The notes beneath the pieces were generated by a model that made no database searches, was not told where the DNA came from, and worked only from the letters and a program-made list of their open reading frames with translations. This document shows positions 1-6,404 of a stretch of DNA of 33,011 nucleotides, in pieces. The DNA is taken from positions 1-33,011 of the IMG/VR virus record IMGVR_UViG_3300025736_000100, one strand, 5' to 3'. The DNA comes from a virus. The number at the start of each line of letters is the position of its first letter. Position 1 is the first letter of the stretch. The position numbers and the translations under genes were made by a program.

Positions 1-91
1 TCACTCCTCTGTTAGTGGTTGTGAATATGTCAGCGTTCCTTAAGAAGACTGTTATTTCTTCTTTTAATTTGAAGTAGTCGATGTAAGTCAT
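1..91 (-). CDS. Partial CDS, probable head-tail connector or tail completion protein
   Basis: The gene starts at ATG 91 in an ATGA overlap with the stop of the gp10-like gene and runs off the left edge of the window. Only about 30 residues are visible (MTYIDYFKLKEEITVFLRNA and a few more), too few to name the family. In tailed viruses the gene after the gp10-like protein usually encodes a tail completion or tail terminator protein, and that is the best guess from position alone. Confidence 0.6.
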   Translation of the reverse strand, partial: MTYIDYFKLKEEITVFLRNADIFTTTNRGV

Positions 92-477
92 TTGAATTGC
101 CTCTCAATGTTATCCTCGATGATGCCCGGGAGTTTGTTGTGTAATGTGTTCCTAATGAATGGTTGAGGAGTGGTTCCAGGATGGTGTACTACTTTTGCGA
201 ATACGTCACCTCTACCAGTACTACCAGGAGTTCCGCTCTTCCAATGTAAGGCTTTCTTATTCTTCGGCTTAATGATGTGAGGTGCCGTACCGAATTCGAC
301 ATACAATCCATAGTCAGCCATCTCAACAGTGATAGTATCACCTTCCACATTGTAGACAATACTGTTCTTCAACCGACCAGTATCAACAGGCACGACATCT
401 ACGAGAGCATTCATCAAATCATTACCGATGCCCTCTAGAGCCTTAGCCCAACCAACTTCAAATGTCTCGCTAGTCAA
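88..477 (-). CDS. HK97 gp10-like head-tail connector / tail completion protein
   Basis: 129 residues. The centre carries the pattern typical of the HK97 gp10 family: VPVDTGRLKNSI near residues 29-40, then YGLYVEFGT near 56-64, H.I.PK..KAL.W, and a C-terminal HPGT..QPF segment. Members join the filled head to the tail tube. The start is TTG 477, overlapping the upstream stop as TTGA, with GGGGG about 8 bases upstream; no better start is visible. It lies in the usual place, after the neck protein and before tail genes. Family assignment rests on motif recognition, not on a search. Confidence 0.8.
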   Translation of the reverse strand: MTSETFEVGWAKALEGIGNDLMNALVDVVPVDTGRLKNSIVYNVEGDTITVEMADYGLYVEFGTAPHIIKPKNKKALHWKSGTPGSTGRGDVFAKVVHHPGTTPQPFIRNTLHNKLPGIIEDNIERQFK

Positions 478-830
478 ATCTTAAACCCCCATGCAACGTT
501 ATAGAAATGTGTATCGCCCAATAGTCTTGGCTCAGCTTCGTGAATACGATATGTGTATGAACCATAAGTTATCTTATCGTTCTTATTAATAGTCACGTCT
601 GGCAACACCATTATAACCACGTCGGCTTCTCTGAAAAGGCCTACTTTGTCTTGCGACCAAGCATCCTCCTTACGATAGAGAGCACCGCTTATAGAAGAGT
701 CGGTTCCGTCTGTTAAGACTTCCTCGCCTGTGATTGGGTTAGTAGTTTTCGTTGCTGGGGTCCTTGTGAGCGTCTTAGCAAAATTGTTTATCATGTTTGC
801 GTATGTGTCCGCTCGAAAGTTTATACTCAT
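474..830 (-). CDS. Probable head-closure / neck protein
   Basis: 118 residues, ATG start with GGAGG upstream. The C-terminal half is beta-rich, with KNDKITYGSYTYRIHEAEPR, resembling the small beta-barrel stoppers (SPP1 gp16 / HK97 gp7-like head closure family) in length and in position between the adaptor and the gp10-like gene. The sequence has no catalytic motif. The role, sealing the portal after packaging and offering a surface for the tail, is inferred mainly from gene order. Confidence 0.6.
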   Translation of the reverse strand: MSINFRADTYANMINNFAKTLTRTPATKTTNPITGEEVLTDGTDSSISGALYRKEDAWSQDKVGLFREADVVIMVLPDVTINKNDKITYGSYTYRIHEAEPRLLGDTHFYNVAWGFKI

Positions 831-851
831 TGTTTGACCTCCTGGTCACTA

Positions 852-1676
852 TTAATAAACTGATACGTATTTAACTATCGTTTTTTTTAAGGCGTCACGT
901 TCTTTGCTGAGCATGTCCCATGCGCCCCTGATGTTAATGTATGCTTGTCCTACAGTTAAACTTCCTTCTGGAAGACTGTAAGTGCTTGGAATATTATGTG
1001 TTCCGCCTGCTTGTGCCATCAACGCTTTTAGTGCTGCATACACCATTGTTAGTCGTTGAGCCATGTAAGGTAGTTTCACGCCGTAGTAATAAGTGAAGCT
1101 GTTTAAAAGGCTAGAAGCCGATGTCCATGTAGTCACTTCAGAACTGCTGGAGAGCTTCAATTTACCAGATTCTTTGTACTGGTAAACTGACGAGGGGGTG
1201 AGGGTGGTGGAGTTACTGGACACCGACTCTAGCAAAAGGAGTGGATACTTGTTGAGCATTAGTTCAATTGTGTCGTCTCCGTCTCTTAACTCTTCGGAGA
1301 TGAACGGGTCTTGTGCTGTGTAGTAAATTTCGTATGTTGAAGTGCTGTCAGGGTTAGTCGTCCAAACAGCGCTGACCATCAATGCGGTTGTGGTGTTGCT
1401 ACTTATCTTTCTTATTTGACCACTTCCTAACCCGCCGGTAATCCATACGTAATGTTTCTTGTATGCGTTACCTGTCCAACTAGCCGCGCTATCAGTTAAT
1501 GTACTTGCTGCACCTGATGTTGCTGTGCCTGAGTCTTCTTCTTTCCAATAGGTCATATTGGTGAGTCTATCAACCTCTGCTTCTGCTCCTTTGATGAAAT
1601 AGCCTAGGTTCTTCTCTGCTATCTCACTGAGCGTTATGCCTGTTGTCGCGTATGCTTCATCGGTTGTACAATACAT
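852..1676 (-). CDS. Head-tail adaptor-like protein
   Basis: 274 residues. The N-terminus (MYCTTDEAYATTGITLSEIAEKN) and the C-terminal helical stretch (YGVKLPYMAQRLTMVYAALK, then GAWDMLSKERDALKKTIVKYV) resemble the helical gp6/gp15-type adaptors that dock below the portal. The middle (about residues 45-180) is a Ser/Thr-rich beta region that ordinary 100-150 residue adaptors lack, so this may be an adaptor with a surface insertion. ATG start two bases after the previous stop, with GAGGG upstream. Function is inferred from position between head and neck genes. Confidence 0.55.
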   Translation of the reverse strand: MYCTTDEAYATTGITLSEIAEKNLGYFIKGAEAEVDRLTNMTYWKEEDSGTATSGAASTLTDSAASWTGNAYKKHYVWITGGLGSGQIRKISSNTTTALMVSAVWTTNPDSTSTYEIYYTAQDPFISEELRDGDDTIELMLNKYPLLLLESVSSNSTTLTPSSVYQYKESGKLKLSSSSEVTTWTSASSLLNSFTYYYGVKLPYMAQRLTMVYAALKALMAQAGGTHNIPSTYSLPEGSLTVGQAYINIRGAWDMLSKERDALKKTIVKYVSVY

Positions 1677-1678
1677 TT

Positions 1679-2023
1679 TCAGGTTCCCTCTACAAAAATG
1701 ACTACTTGTGCTGACTTACTAGCTCCCATGTTTGCTCCGACAATGTTTACTTTGCCTACTACACAATATGGGCTATCTGTCTTTGTTCCTGTCGTGGTAA
1801 TCCAAGGGAAGAATACTGAGTTGCCAGTCGCTAAGACTGCTGTGTCAGTATAGATTGCTGTTCCGAATGCGTCAGTCACTGCTATATCATAGCTAGCACT
1901 TGGCGCAGCAGTTGATGATGGAACATTGACTAGCTGTATTACTCTACCACTAACACTAACGCTACCGGTTGCGTTGCCACTACTATCACTAGTAAGGCTT
2001 ACTACGTGTGATTGAATAGTCAT
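1679..2023 (-). CDS. Small beta-rich virion protein, function unknown
   Basis: 114 residues from ATG 2023 (MTIQSHVVSLTSDSSGNATG). This start lies one base after the stop of the EF-hand gene and has GAGGGAAG upstream; a longer reading from 2089 would only overlap that gene. The sequence is rich in Ser, Thr, Val and Gly with alternating hydrophobic residues, as in an Ig-like or jelly-roll structural protein. It sits in the head operon, so a decoration or minor head role is likely, but I do not recognise the family. Confidence 0.6.
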   Translation of the reverse strand: MTIQSHVVSLTSDSSGNATGSVSVSGRVIQLVNVPSSTAAPSASYDIAVTDAFGTAIYTDTAVLATGNSVFFPWITTTGTKTDSPYCVVGKVNIVGANMGASKSAQVVIFVEGT

Positions 2024-2024
2024 T

Positions 2025-2222
2025 TTATTTCTTCCCTCTTCGTAATGGTTTGAGAGCGACTTTGACATCTTCGATATCAACTTTGCCATCTTTGTTTAAG
2101 TCGAAACGACTTGTTTTCTTTTCTTCAACTTTCTTTGGTACAGTCTTCTCGACCATCTCAACATACAGTTGACCTTTCTCATTCTTCTTGATAACCCCTT
2201 CTGGGTCTTTGTGTCCTGGCAT
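2025..2222 (-). CDS. 65-residue EF-hand / dockerin-like calcium-binding protein
   Basis: The protein is short and highly charged. Residues 41-52 read DLNKDGKVDIED, a textbook 12-residue calcium loop with acidic or oxygen ligands at positions 1, 3, 5 and 12 and Gly at 6, followed by a hydrophobic helix (VKVALKPL), as in one half of a dockerin type I or a single EF-hand. The N-terminal 40 residues are Lys/Glu-rich and probably flexible. ATG 2222 has GGAGG upstream and follows a T-rich terminator-like tract. In the head operon it might bind calcium to stabilise the virion or recruit a partner; the role is inference. Confidence 0.7.
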   Translation of the reverse strand: MPGHKDPEGVIKKNEKGQLYVEMVEKTVPKKVEEKKTSRFDLNKDGKVDIEDVKVALKPLRRGKK

Positions 2223-2262
2223 GATTGTAACCTCCGTTGGTGTTGTGTTGTATTATGAAAGA

Positions 2263-2279
2263 TAAAAAAATAAAAAAAT
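2263..2279 (-). terminator. T-rich archaeal-type terminator after the decoration gene cluster
   Basis: On the - strand two runs of seven T, separated by one A, follow the stop of the third 105-residue paralogue. There is no GC hairpin, so it looks like an archaeal U-tract terminator rather than a bacterial one. The stop and following bases (GCATAAGCAAC) match those that precede the T-tract behind the major capsid gene. Confidence 0.5.
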
Positions 2280-2290
2280 AAGTTGGTTGC

Positions 2291-2608
2291 TTATGCGAAT
2301 GCTCCAGGTGTTGCTCGACCTTGAATCTCGATAACCCTACATTTGTTAGCGTTAGCACTCTGAACCGTCACGGTGACGGTTCCAGTCGTTACAGAACAAG
2401 TAGCAATATCCGTTACTATGATGCTACCACTCGTAGTGTGTACCCAGCTCTTAATCGTTAATAGACCAGTTGGCGACATGCCATAGTCTGCTAAGTCAAA
2501 AGTGAAGGTGTTGTTTTCGTCAGCGGTGTTAGGAGTCATAAAATAAACTCTCTTAATACCGGCGTTTGGCATTACTTCCCAATTTTCTAATACGCTAATT
2601 GCTGTCAT
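2291..2608 (-). CDS. Decoration-like paralogue 5 (105-residue type, copy 3)
   Basis: 105 residues. It shares the whole layout with the next two upstream genes: an N-terminal W.x.PNAG.K segment, P/ANT.D..N, DYG..PTGLL, SWVHTTSGS, a C.V..G.(L/T)TVTV strand, and RVI.I.GRA near the C-terminus. The fold is probably an all-beta sandwich. Start ATG 2608 overlaps the stop of the previous copy as TAATG. Small beta proteins encoded just after the major capsid gene are often head decoration or cement proteins; that role is inferred from position and tandem copies. Confidence 0.65.
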   Translation of the reverse strand: MTAISVLENWEVMPNAGIKRVYFMTPNTADENNTFTFDLADYGMSPTGLLTIKSWVHTTSGSIIVTDIATCSVTTGTVTVTVQSANANKCRVIEIQGRATPGAFA

Positions 2609-2925
2609 TATACAAACACCCCTAGGTCGGCTCGACCGGTTATTTGAATTACCCTAAAGTCGTTGTCTGTTCCTGCCGCTAATGTCACGGTTAGTACGCC
2701 TGCTGATACTGCGCAGGTGTTGAGCTCTGTCGTAACGACGCTTCCACTAGTCGTGTGTACCCAGCTTTCAACTGTTAGTAATCCTGTTGCTGAGATGCCA
2801 TAATCCGTAAGAGTGATTTCTAACGTGTTACCTGCATCTGATGTGTTCGCGGTGGTTAAAAGAACTGTCTTTAAACCATTGTTCGGGGATTGCTCCCATG
2901 CTTTCAATAGTGTAGTTGCTGCCAT
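2608..2925 (-). CDS. Decoration-like paralogue 4 (105-residue type, copy 2)
   Basis: 105 residues, about the same length and motif order as its two flanking copies: WEQSPNNGLK, TANTSDAGNT, DYGISATGLL, ESWVHTTSGS, LTVTLAAGT and RVIQITGRADLGVFV. It overlaps both neighbours by TAATG junctions, so the three copies are translated as a coupled set. The conserved SW(V)xT and GRA positions suggest a common structural core, with variable loops that could tune surface properties. No enzymatic motif is visible. Decoration or minor capsid role is inferred. Confidence 0.65.
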   Translation of the reverse strand: MAATTLLKAWEQSPNNGLKTVLLTTANTSDAGNTLEITLTDYGISATGLLTVESWVHTTSGSVVTTELNTCAVSAGVLTVTLAAGTDNDFRVIQITGRADLGVFV

Positions 2926-3242
2926 TATACAAACACCCCTGCGTCGGCTCGTCCAATTACTTGGATTACCCTTGCGTCGTCGTTTGTTCCTGCTGCTACT
3001 GTTACCGTCAAGACACCAGATGATACTGCTGTGGTGTTTGCTTCTGTGGTTATAATGCTACCGTCTGCGGTTTGAACCCAGCTATCTACAGCTAACAAGC
3101 CAGTTGGATGTATGCCATAAGTTGCTAGTGTTATCGCAATAGAATTGGTTGCGTCGGTAGTATTAGGTAACAAGAACAGCATGGTCTTCAACCCAGCGTT
3201 AGGAAGTCCTTCCCAACTCTTTAATATACTTGTTGCTGTCAT
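2925..3242 (-). CDS. Decoration-like paralogue 3 (105-residue type, copy 1)
   Basis: 105 residues: WEGLPNAGLK, LPNTTDATNS, ATYGIHPTGLL, DSWVQTADGS, LTVTVAAGT, RVIQVIGRADAGVFV. Its C-terminal half is closest to copy 2 (both end in GRAD.GVFV), suggesting a more recent duplication between these two. ATG 3242 has GAGGTAA upstream. See the family note under the tandem paralogue finding; function in virion decoration is an inference from location. Confidence 0.65.
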   Translation of the reverse strand: MTATSILKSWEGLPNAGLKTMLFLLPNTTDATNSIAITLATYGIHPTGLLAVDSWVQTADGSIITTEANTTAVSSGVLTVTVAAGTNDDARVIQVIGRADAGVFV

Positions 3243-3253
3243 CTTTTTTTACC

Positions 3254-3520
3254 TCATTCCTTGTACACGATAAGCCCTGAAGCAAGTAAGTATGCTGCTC
3301 CTGTCATCGTGATTACGTTCGTTGCGAGAGTGCAAGCATCGACTGTTCCTGCACTATCATCTATAATTACTGCGCTTACTACCGCCGAAGCGTTAGTCAC
3401 AGTAAAAGTGTCATTCTGAGCGGCCTTATTTGCTGAATCTATAAACCCAAGTTTATACCCAGCATTAGTCATTCCGCCTAGAGGTGCTAATTCAATAGCG
3501 ACTACATTTACATTTGTCAT
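3254..3520 (-). CDS. Decoration-like paralogue 2 (about 88 residues)
   Basis: The likely start is ATG 3520 (MTNVNVVAIELAP), which has GAGG eight bases upstream; ATG 3526 would leave almost no spacing. It aligns by eye along its whole length with the following-upstream gene at 3536-3805: N.NV.AIE..P.G, N.G.KLG..DS..K.A, DT.TV.NA, DACT..TNVI.MT.A, SG.LVY. The PN(A)G.K and G..(D)ACT/CSVT positions also echo the 105-residue copies. Probably an all-beta minor head protein. Confidence 0.6.
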   Translation of the reverse strand: MTNVNVVAIELAPLGGMTNAGYKLGFIDSANKAAQNDTFTVTNASAVVSAVIIDDSAGTVDACTLATNVITMTGAAYLLASGLIVYKE

Positions 3521-3535
3521 GTTCATTACCTCTGA

Positions 3536-3805
3536 TTATCTATATACTAGGAAGCCTGAGTGTGTTCCAGCATTTGCGTCTGTCATAACTATAACGTTAG
3601 TTGTGATAGTGCAAGCGTCTATTACTCCTGTTGCGTCGTCTGCTAAGACAGCCAGACCGACTTCTCTAGCGTTCATTACAGTCCATGTGTCGTCTGCTGC
3701 AACTTTCGCTTTCGAATCAACCCTTCCAAGTTTCCATCCCTCATTCGGGACACTCCCTGTTGGGCTTACTTCGATAGCAGTTACGTTTGTGTTTGCTAAT
3801 ACCAT
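3536..3805 (-). CDS. Decoration-like paralogue 1 (89 residues), first gene after the capsid
   Basis: 89 residues (MVLANTNVTAIEVSPTG ... THSGFLVYR). ATG 3805 has a strong AAGGAGGA site. It follows the major capsid gene across a T-rich terminator, so its expression probably depends on read-through or on a promoter within that 55-base gap. It is a divergent sister of the gene at 3254-3520. A head decoration role is inferred from this position; there is no recognisable enzymatic motif. Confidence 0.6.
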   Translation of the reverse strand: MVLANTNVTAIEVSPTGSVPNEGWKLGRVDSKAKVAADDTWTVMNAREVGLAVLADDATGVIDACTITTNVIVMTDANAGTHSGFLVYR

Positions 3806-3820
3806 GATTGTCCTCCTTGT

Positions 3821-3853
3821 ATAATCTTATAATAAAAAAGAAAAAAAGATTAT
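3821..3853 (-). terminator. T-rich terminator with inverted repeat behind the capsid gene
   Basis: On the - strand the capsid stop is followed by ATAATCTT, a T-rich loop (TTTTTTTCTTTTTT), then AAGATTAT. The two 8-base arms (3846-3853 and 3821-3828) are perfect inverted repeats. The long T-tract suggests partial termination of the capsid transcript, giving more capsid mRNA than downstream mRNA. Confidence 0.5.
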
Positions 3854-3860
3854 TCGTTGC

Positions 3861-4958
3861 TTATGCGCTGATACCGGTGATTGAAGAGCAGAACGCGGTG
3901 TTCTTGATGATGAGTGCTTCGTACACTTTAAGTGCGAATTTCTCACTATCGTTGGTTCTGGCAAGCTCAAAGTATGTTAAGTCTTGCAAGACTCTCATTT
4001 CCACGACGCTCATGTCTAGGAAGTAGATTGCCTTCTCAGCTGTGGTGTTGCTCAAGTACATGCTAGGTACGATAGGAATACTACCAACCATGCTGTGGAA
4101 TACGATTGTGGTGAATCCCCAGAATACTTGTGCTTCGGCTTTCATGTAACCGATTTTCTGCGTTAACAACTTGAGTATGTCGGTGTAGACACTTGAAGCG
4201 CAGATTCCTAAGTTAGGTCTTCCGCCATCATCGAATGCGTACTGGACTGCTGTGTGCATGTCGTCAAGTGAAAGAGCAGTGGTTCCTTTTGCTACAGCGT
4301 TCGTAGTACTCATTAACTTCACGATACCTGAGTATTGCGTTGCGTCAGTACTAGCGTCACCATTGACAATTAGGCTTTCTTGCTTCTCTCTGATTTCTCT
4401 AGTCTTAACTAAGACTTCTTGCTGCTTTGCGTTTGGTGCTCCTGCGTCCGCGAAAGGACCGGTTGCGCCTGCGCCAGGCTGCATTCCAGCTAATACGTAG
4501 CTAGGTTGTGCTGCGATTGATGGACCAGTTACTCGGCCGACAGCATAAATGTACTTAATTGCTGTGCTCTTTCTATCGTACGTAGTCACAGTCTCTGAGA
4601 GAGCCGCGTCTTCGTTTGCAGTGATTGCTCCACCTTTTGCGGTGATTTCGTTGTAGTCAGCGTAAGTTCCTTGGTTGGTAACCCTAGGGATTAACTCAAC
4701 AATAGGAGTGTACTTTCGTGTAGTATCAATGATACGTGGGTCAACATAAACTGGGACCATTGCGTATCCTGCTGTACCTGGGCCACCTGCGGTGACACCG
4801 TGTGCTTTGAGACCAACATCGAATGCTTTACCGACGTTCTCACGTAAATCAAGTGCTTTTACTCCAAAAACATTCTGATATACGGTTTTGTCTGGAAGGC
4901 TACCAAATGATTGCTGGTATGCGCTTGCAGGATTCATATTTACGGGTTGTGTGGACAT
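3861..4958 (-). CDS. Major capsid protein, HK97 fold
   Basis: 365 residues. It directly follows the prohead protease/scaffold gene, the usual place for the HK97-type capsid protein. The N-terminal 60 residues are helical and may act as a delta-like domain; then come PVYVDPRIIDTTRKYTPIVELIPRV (an N-arm/E-loop type region), ITANEDAALSETVTTYDRK, and KYIYAVGRVTGPS. The C-terminal half holds TREIREKQESLIVNGD, a spine-helix-like segment, and the P/A-domain strands SIPIVPSMYLS...KAIYFLDMSVVEMRVLQDLTYFELA. ATG 4958 has GAGGTAA upstream. Fold assignment is by pattern and context. Confidence 0.85.
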   Translation of the reverse strand: MSTQPVNMNPASAYQQSFGSLPDKTVYQNVFGVKALDLRENVGKAFDVGLKAHGVTAGGPGTAGYAMVPVYVDPRIIDTTRKYTPIVELIPRVTNQGTYADYNEITAKGGAITANEDAALSETVTTYDRKSTAIKYIYAVGRVTGPSIAAQPSYVLAGMQPGAGATGPFADAGAPNAKQQEVLVKTREIREKQESLIVNGDASTDATQYSGIVKLMSTTNAVAKGTTALSLDDMHTAVQYAFDDGGRPNLGICASSVYTDILKLLTQKIGYMKAEAQVFWGFTTIVFHSMVGSIPIVPSMYLSNTTAEKAIYFLDMSVVEMRVLQDLTYFELARTNDSEKFALKVYEALIIKNTAFCSSITGISA

Positions 4959-4986
4959 TTTCTTTTACCTCATGTCTGTCTTTTTT

Positions 4987-5334
4987 CTACACATAATCGA
5001 GAGGCGATTTTGCCTTCACTTTTACTGTAGTTACTTTGTCTAGGCCAGTGTTTACAATTCCTTTCATCATAGGCTTATTCATTTTTGCCTTTAGCTCAGC
5101 AACTACTTTCTTCTGCTCAGCTAATTCATCTTGTAAACTCTTAATCTGGTCAAGAGGGTTATTCTTTGGTGCTTCAGGTTCCGTTACAGGTTCTTCCTTT
5201 GGCTCCTCAGCTGGTTCTTCCTTTGGCTCTTCCTTAGGTTCTTCCTTTGGTTCTTCCTTCGGTTCCTCAACTACTACTACTTCTTCTTTGGGCTCATCAG
5301 CCACTTCTTCCTTTGGTTGTTCGTCTTCTGGCAT
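4987..5334 (-). CDS. Nested in-frame scaffold protein (internal start)
   Basis: ATG 5334 lies in frame within the protease gene at residue 184, exactly where the protease domain ends. It is preceded by AAGGAGGAT, with GGAGG eight bases from the ATG, as good a ribosome site as any in the window. The product would be 115 residues: MPEDEQPKEE, the PKEE repeat, a coiled coil and a basic C-terminus. Nested scaffolds made this way are known in other tailed phages (lambda C/Nu3). The internal site is seen in sequence; its use is inferred. Confidence 0.65.
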   Translation of the reverse strand: MPEDEQPKEEVADEPKEEVVVVEEPKEEPKEEPKEEPKEEPAEEPKEEPVTEPEAPKNNPLDQIKSLQDELAEQKKVVAELKAKMNKPMMKGIVNTGLDKVTTVKVKAKSPLDYV

Positions 5335-5883
5335 ATTACCATCCTCCTTGTCCTTCAACAGTATAGTGTTCATACTTTTGTAGAAACTCTCTGTCATCCT
5401 GGCACCCTTGTTAACTGGGTTGCCTGTGATTGCGACATTTAATAGTTCGAGATTCTTCAGTAATGTAACCTGGGCTCCATTTATGAATTCTTTAGCTGAG
5501 TCCTTAACTTTGTAAGCTATGCTAAATGCATCAAGAAACCCGTCTCGGATACTTTTCCAGATGGTCTCGAACTTATCGTGGGATTTGTTGATAACTGCCT
5601 CAACCCATAAGCCTTTCTTATCCATGCCAGCGCTAACTATCTTCCCTACTGGGATGTCGTTTTCGCCGACAAAGGTTCCGTGCTCGATATCTAATTTGAC
5701 GTTACCGGCTTTGATTTGACCAACCATGTCTGTCATGGCGTCTCTAGTGACTATTTCGTTGGCTCGGTCTAACTCGTCGGTAGATATGTATCCTTTGACG
5801 TGGTATTCTTTGCCTGCTTTTATGCCTAGTTCTGCGTATTCGAAACTGTTTGTTACGAATGAAAAGGAGCTTTTTGATTCCAT
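4987..5883 (-). CDS. Prohead serine protease fused to a scaffold domain
   Basis: 298 residues. Residues 1-165 are a prohead protease of the HK97 gp4 / S78 type: LDIEHG with likely catalytic His68, DAFSIAY with likely nucleophile Ser121, and LLNVAITGNPVN at 148-158, a signature of the family. Residues about 185-235 are a Pro/Lys/Glu repeat, and about 240-275 a coiled coil (DQIKSLQDELAEQKKVVAEL), as in scaffolds. The enzyme would cleave scaffold and capsid N-termini during head maturation. ATG 5883 has GAGG upstream and follows an AT-rich regulatory gap. An internal start can make the scaffold alone. Confidence 0.9.
   Translation of the reverse strand: MESKSSFSFVTNSFEYAELGIKAGKEYHVKGYISTDELDRANEIVTRDAMTDMVGQIKAGNVKLDIEHGTFVGENDIPVGKIVSAGMDKKGLWVEAVINKSHDKFETIWKSIRDGFLDAFSIAYKVKDSAKEFINGAQVTLLKNLELLNVAITGNPVNKGARMTESFYKSMNTILLKDKEDGNMPEDEQPKEEVADEPKEEVVVVEEPKEEPKEEPKEEPKEEPAEEPKEEPVTEPEAPKNNPLDQIKSLQDELAEQKKVVAELKAKMNKPMMKGIVNTGLDKVTTVKVKAKSPLDYV
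5189..5270 (-). repeat. 12-base tandem repeat coding for PKEE units
   Basis: A degenerate 12-base unit (GAAGAACCAAAG-like on the - strand) is repeated about six to seven times and encodes EEPKEEPKEEP. Such repeats change length easily and form an extended acidic linker between the protease and scaffold coiled coil. Confidence 0.75.
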
Positions 5884-5914
5884 TTTTGTCTTCCTCGTAT
5901 TGTTTTTTAATTTT

Positions 5915-5937
5915 AATCTTTTTAAAAATATTTATTT
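5915..5937 (-). promoter_or_regulatory. AT-rich element before the protease-capsid genes (copy A)
   Basis: On the - strand this 23-base element contains TTTTTAAAAAGATT and overlaps the stop of the preceding gene. It matches the element at 18121-18143 with a single mismatch. The core TTTAAAAAG resembles an archaeal TATA box about 35-40 bases before the protease ATG, which suits a promoter with a short leader. It could also serve as a terminator for the preceding gene. Confidence 0.45.
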
Positions 5938-6403
5938 ATATCGCTGTGTATAATATCCAAGCACACACAGTACATGGTGATGATGATGTTGTGACTGATG
6001 TGGTCCTGAATGTTAGTCTATCATTATTAGATAGCGCTACTGGTGTGAATGTGTCATTAGTTGCACTTCTTGCTCCTGCTAAAGTGACATTACAAAGTGC
6101 TCCTTGTAATGCTCCACTGATATTGGCTTCTATAACTGCAGCGCCAGCAGCATTGTTGATAGTAGCAGACATAGCTACTATTGCTGCAGTGTGTGTAGCT
6201 GGTATATACACAGCTATACCTGCGTTTGATGGTGTGTTAGCTCCATTACCAAAAGCCCATTCGTAAGTTGTATTTCCTAGTGTGCTGTTTTCTTCAGCCC
6301 ATATAGGCACCATGTAATTATTAGTTGCTGCTCCTGCTGCTCCAGTATCTCCTTTTGGTCCTTGGGTTCCACCCTGTCTTACACCGTCGATTATAATATC
6401 CAT
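5936..6403 (-). CDS. Small fibre-like protein with a short collagen segment
   Basis: 155 residues from ATG 6403 (MDIIIDGVRQGGTQ), which follows the previous stop after one base. Residues about 11-28 form a short Gly-X-Y stretch (GTQGPKGDTGAAGAA), followed by a beta-rich C-terminal domain of about 120 residues ending in SSPCTVCAWILYTAI. This is the shape of a small trimeric fibre or spike: collagen stalk plus globular tip. It sits between MuF-type and protease genes, so it may be attached to the head. No receptor-binding family recognised. Confidence 0.65.
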   Translation of the reverse strand: MDIIIDGVRQGGTQGPKGDTGAAGAATNNYMVPIWAEENSTLGNTTYEWAFGNGANTPSNAGIAVYIPATHTAAIVAMSATINNAAGAAVIEANISGALQGALCNVTLAGARSATNDTFTPVALSNNDRLTFRTTSVTTSSSPCTVCAWILYTAI

Positions 6404-6404
6404 T

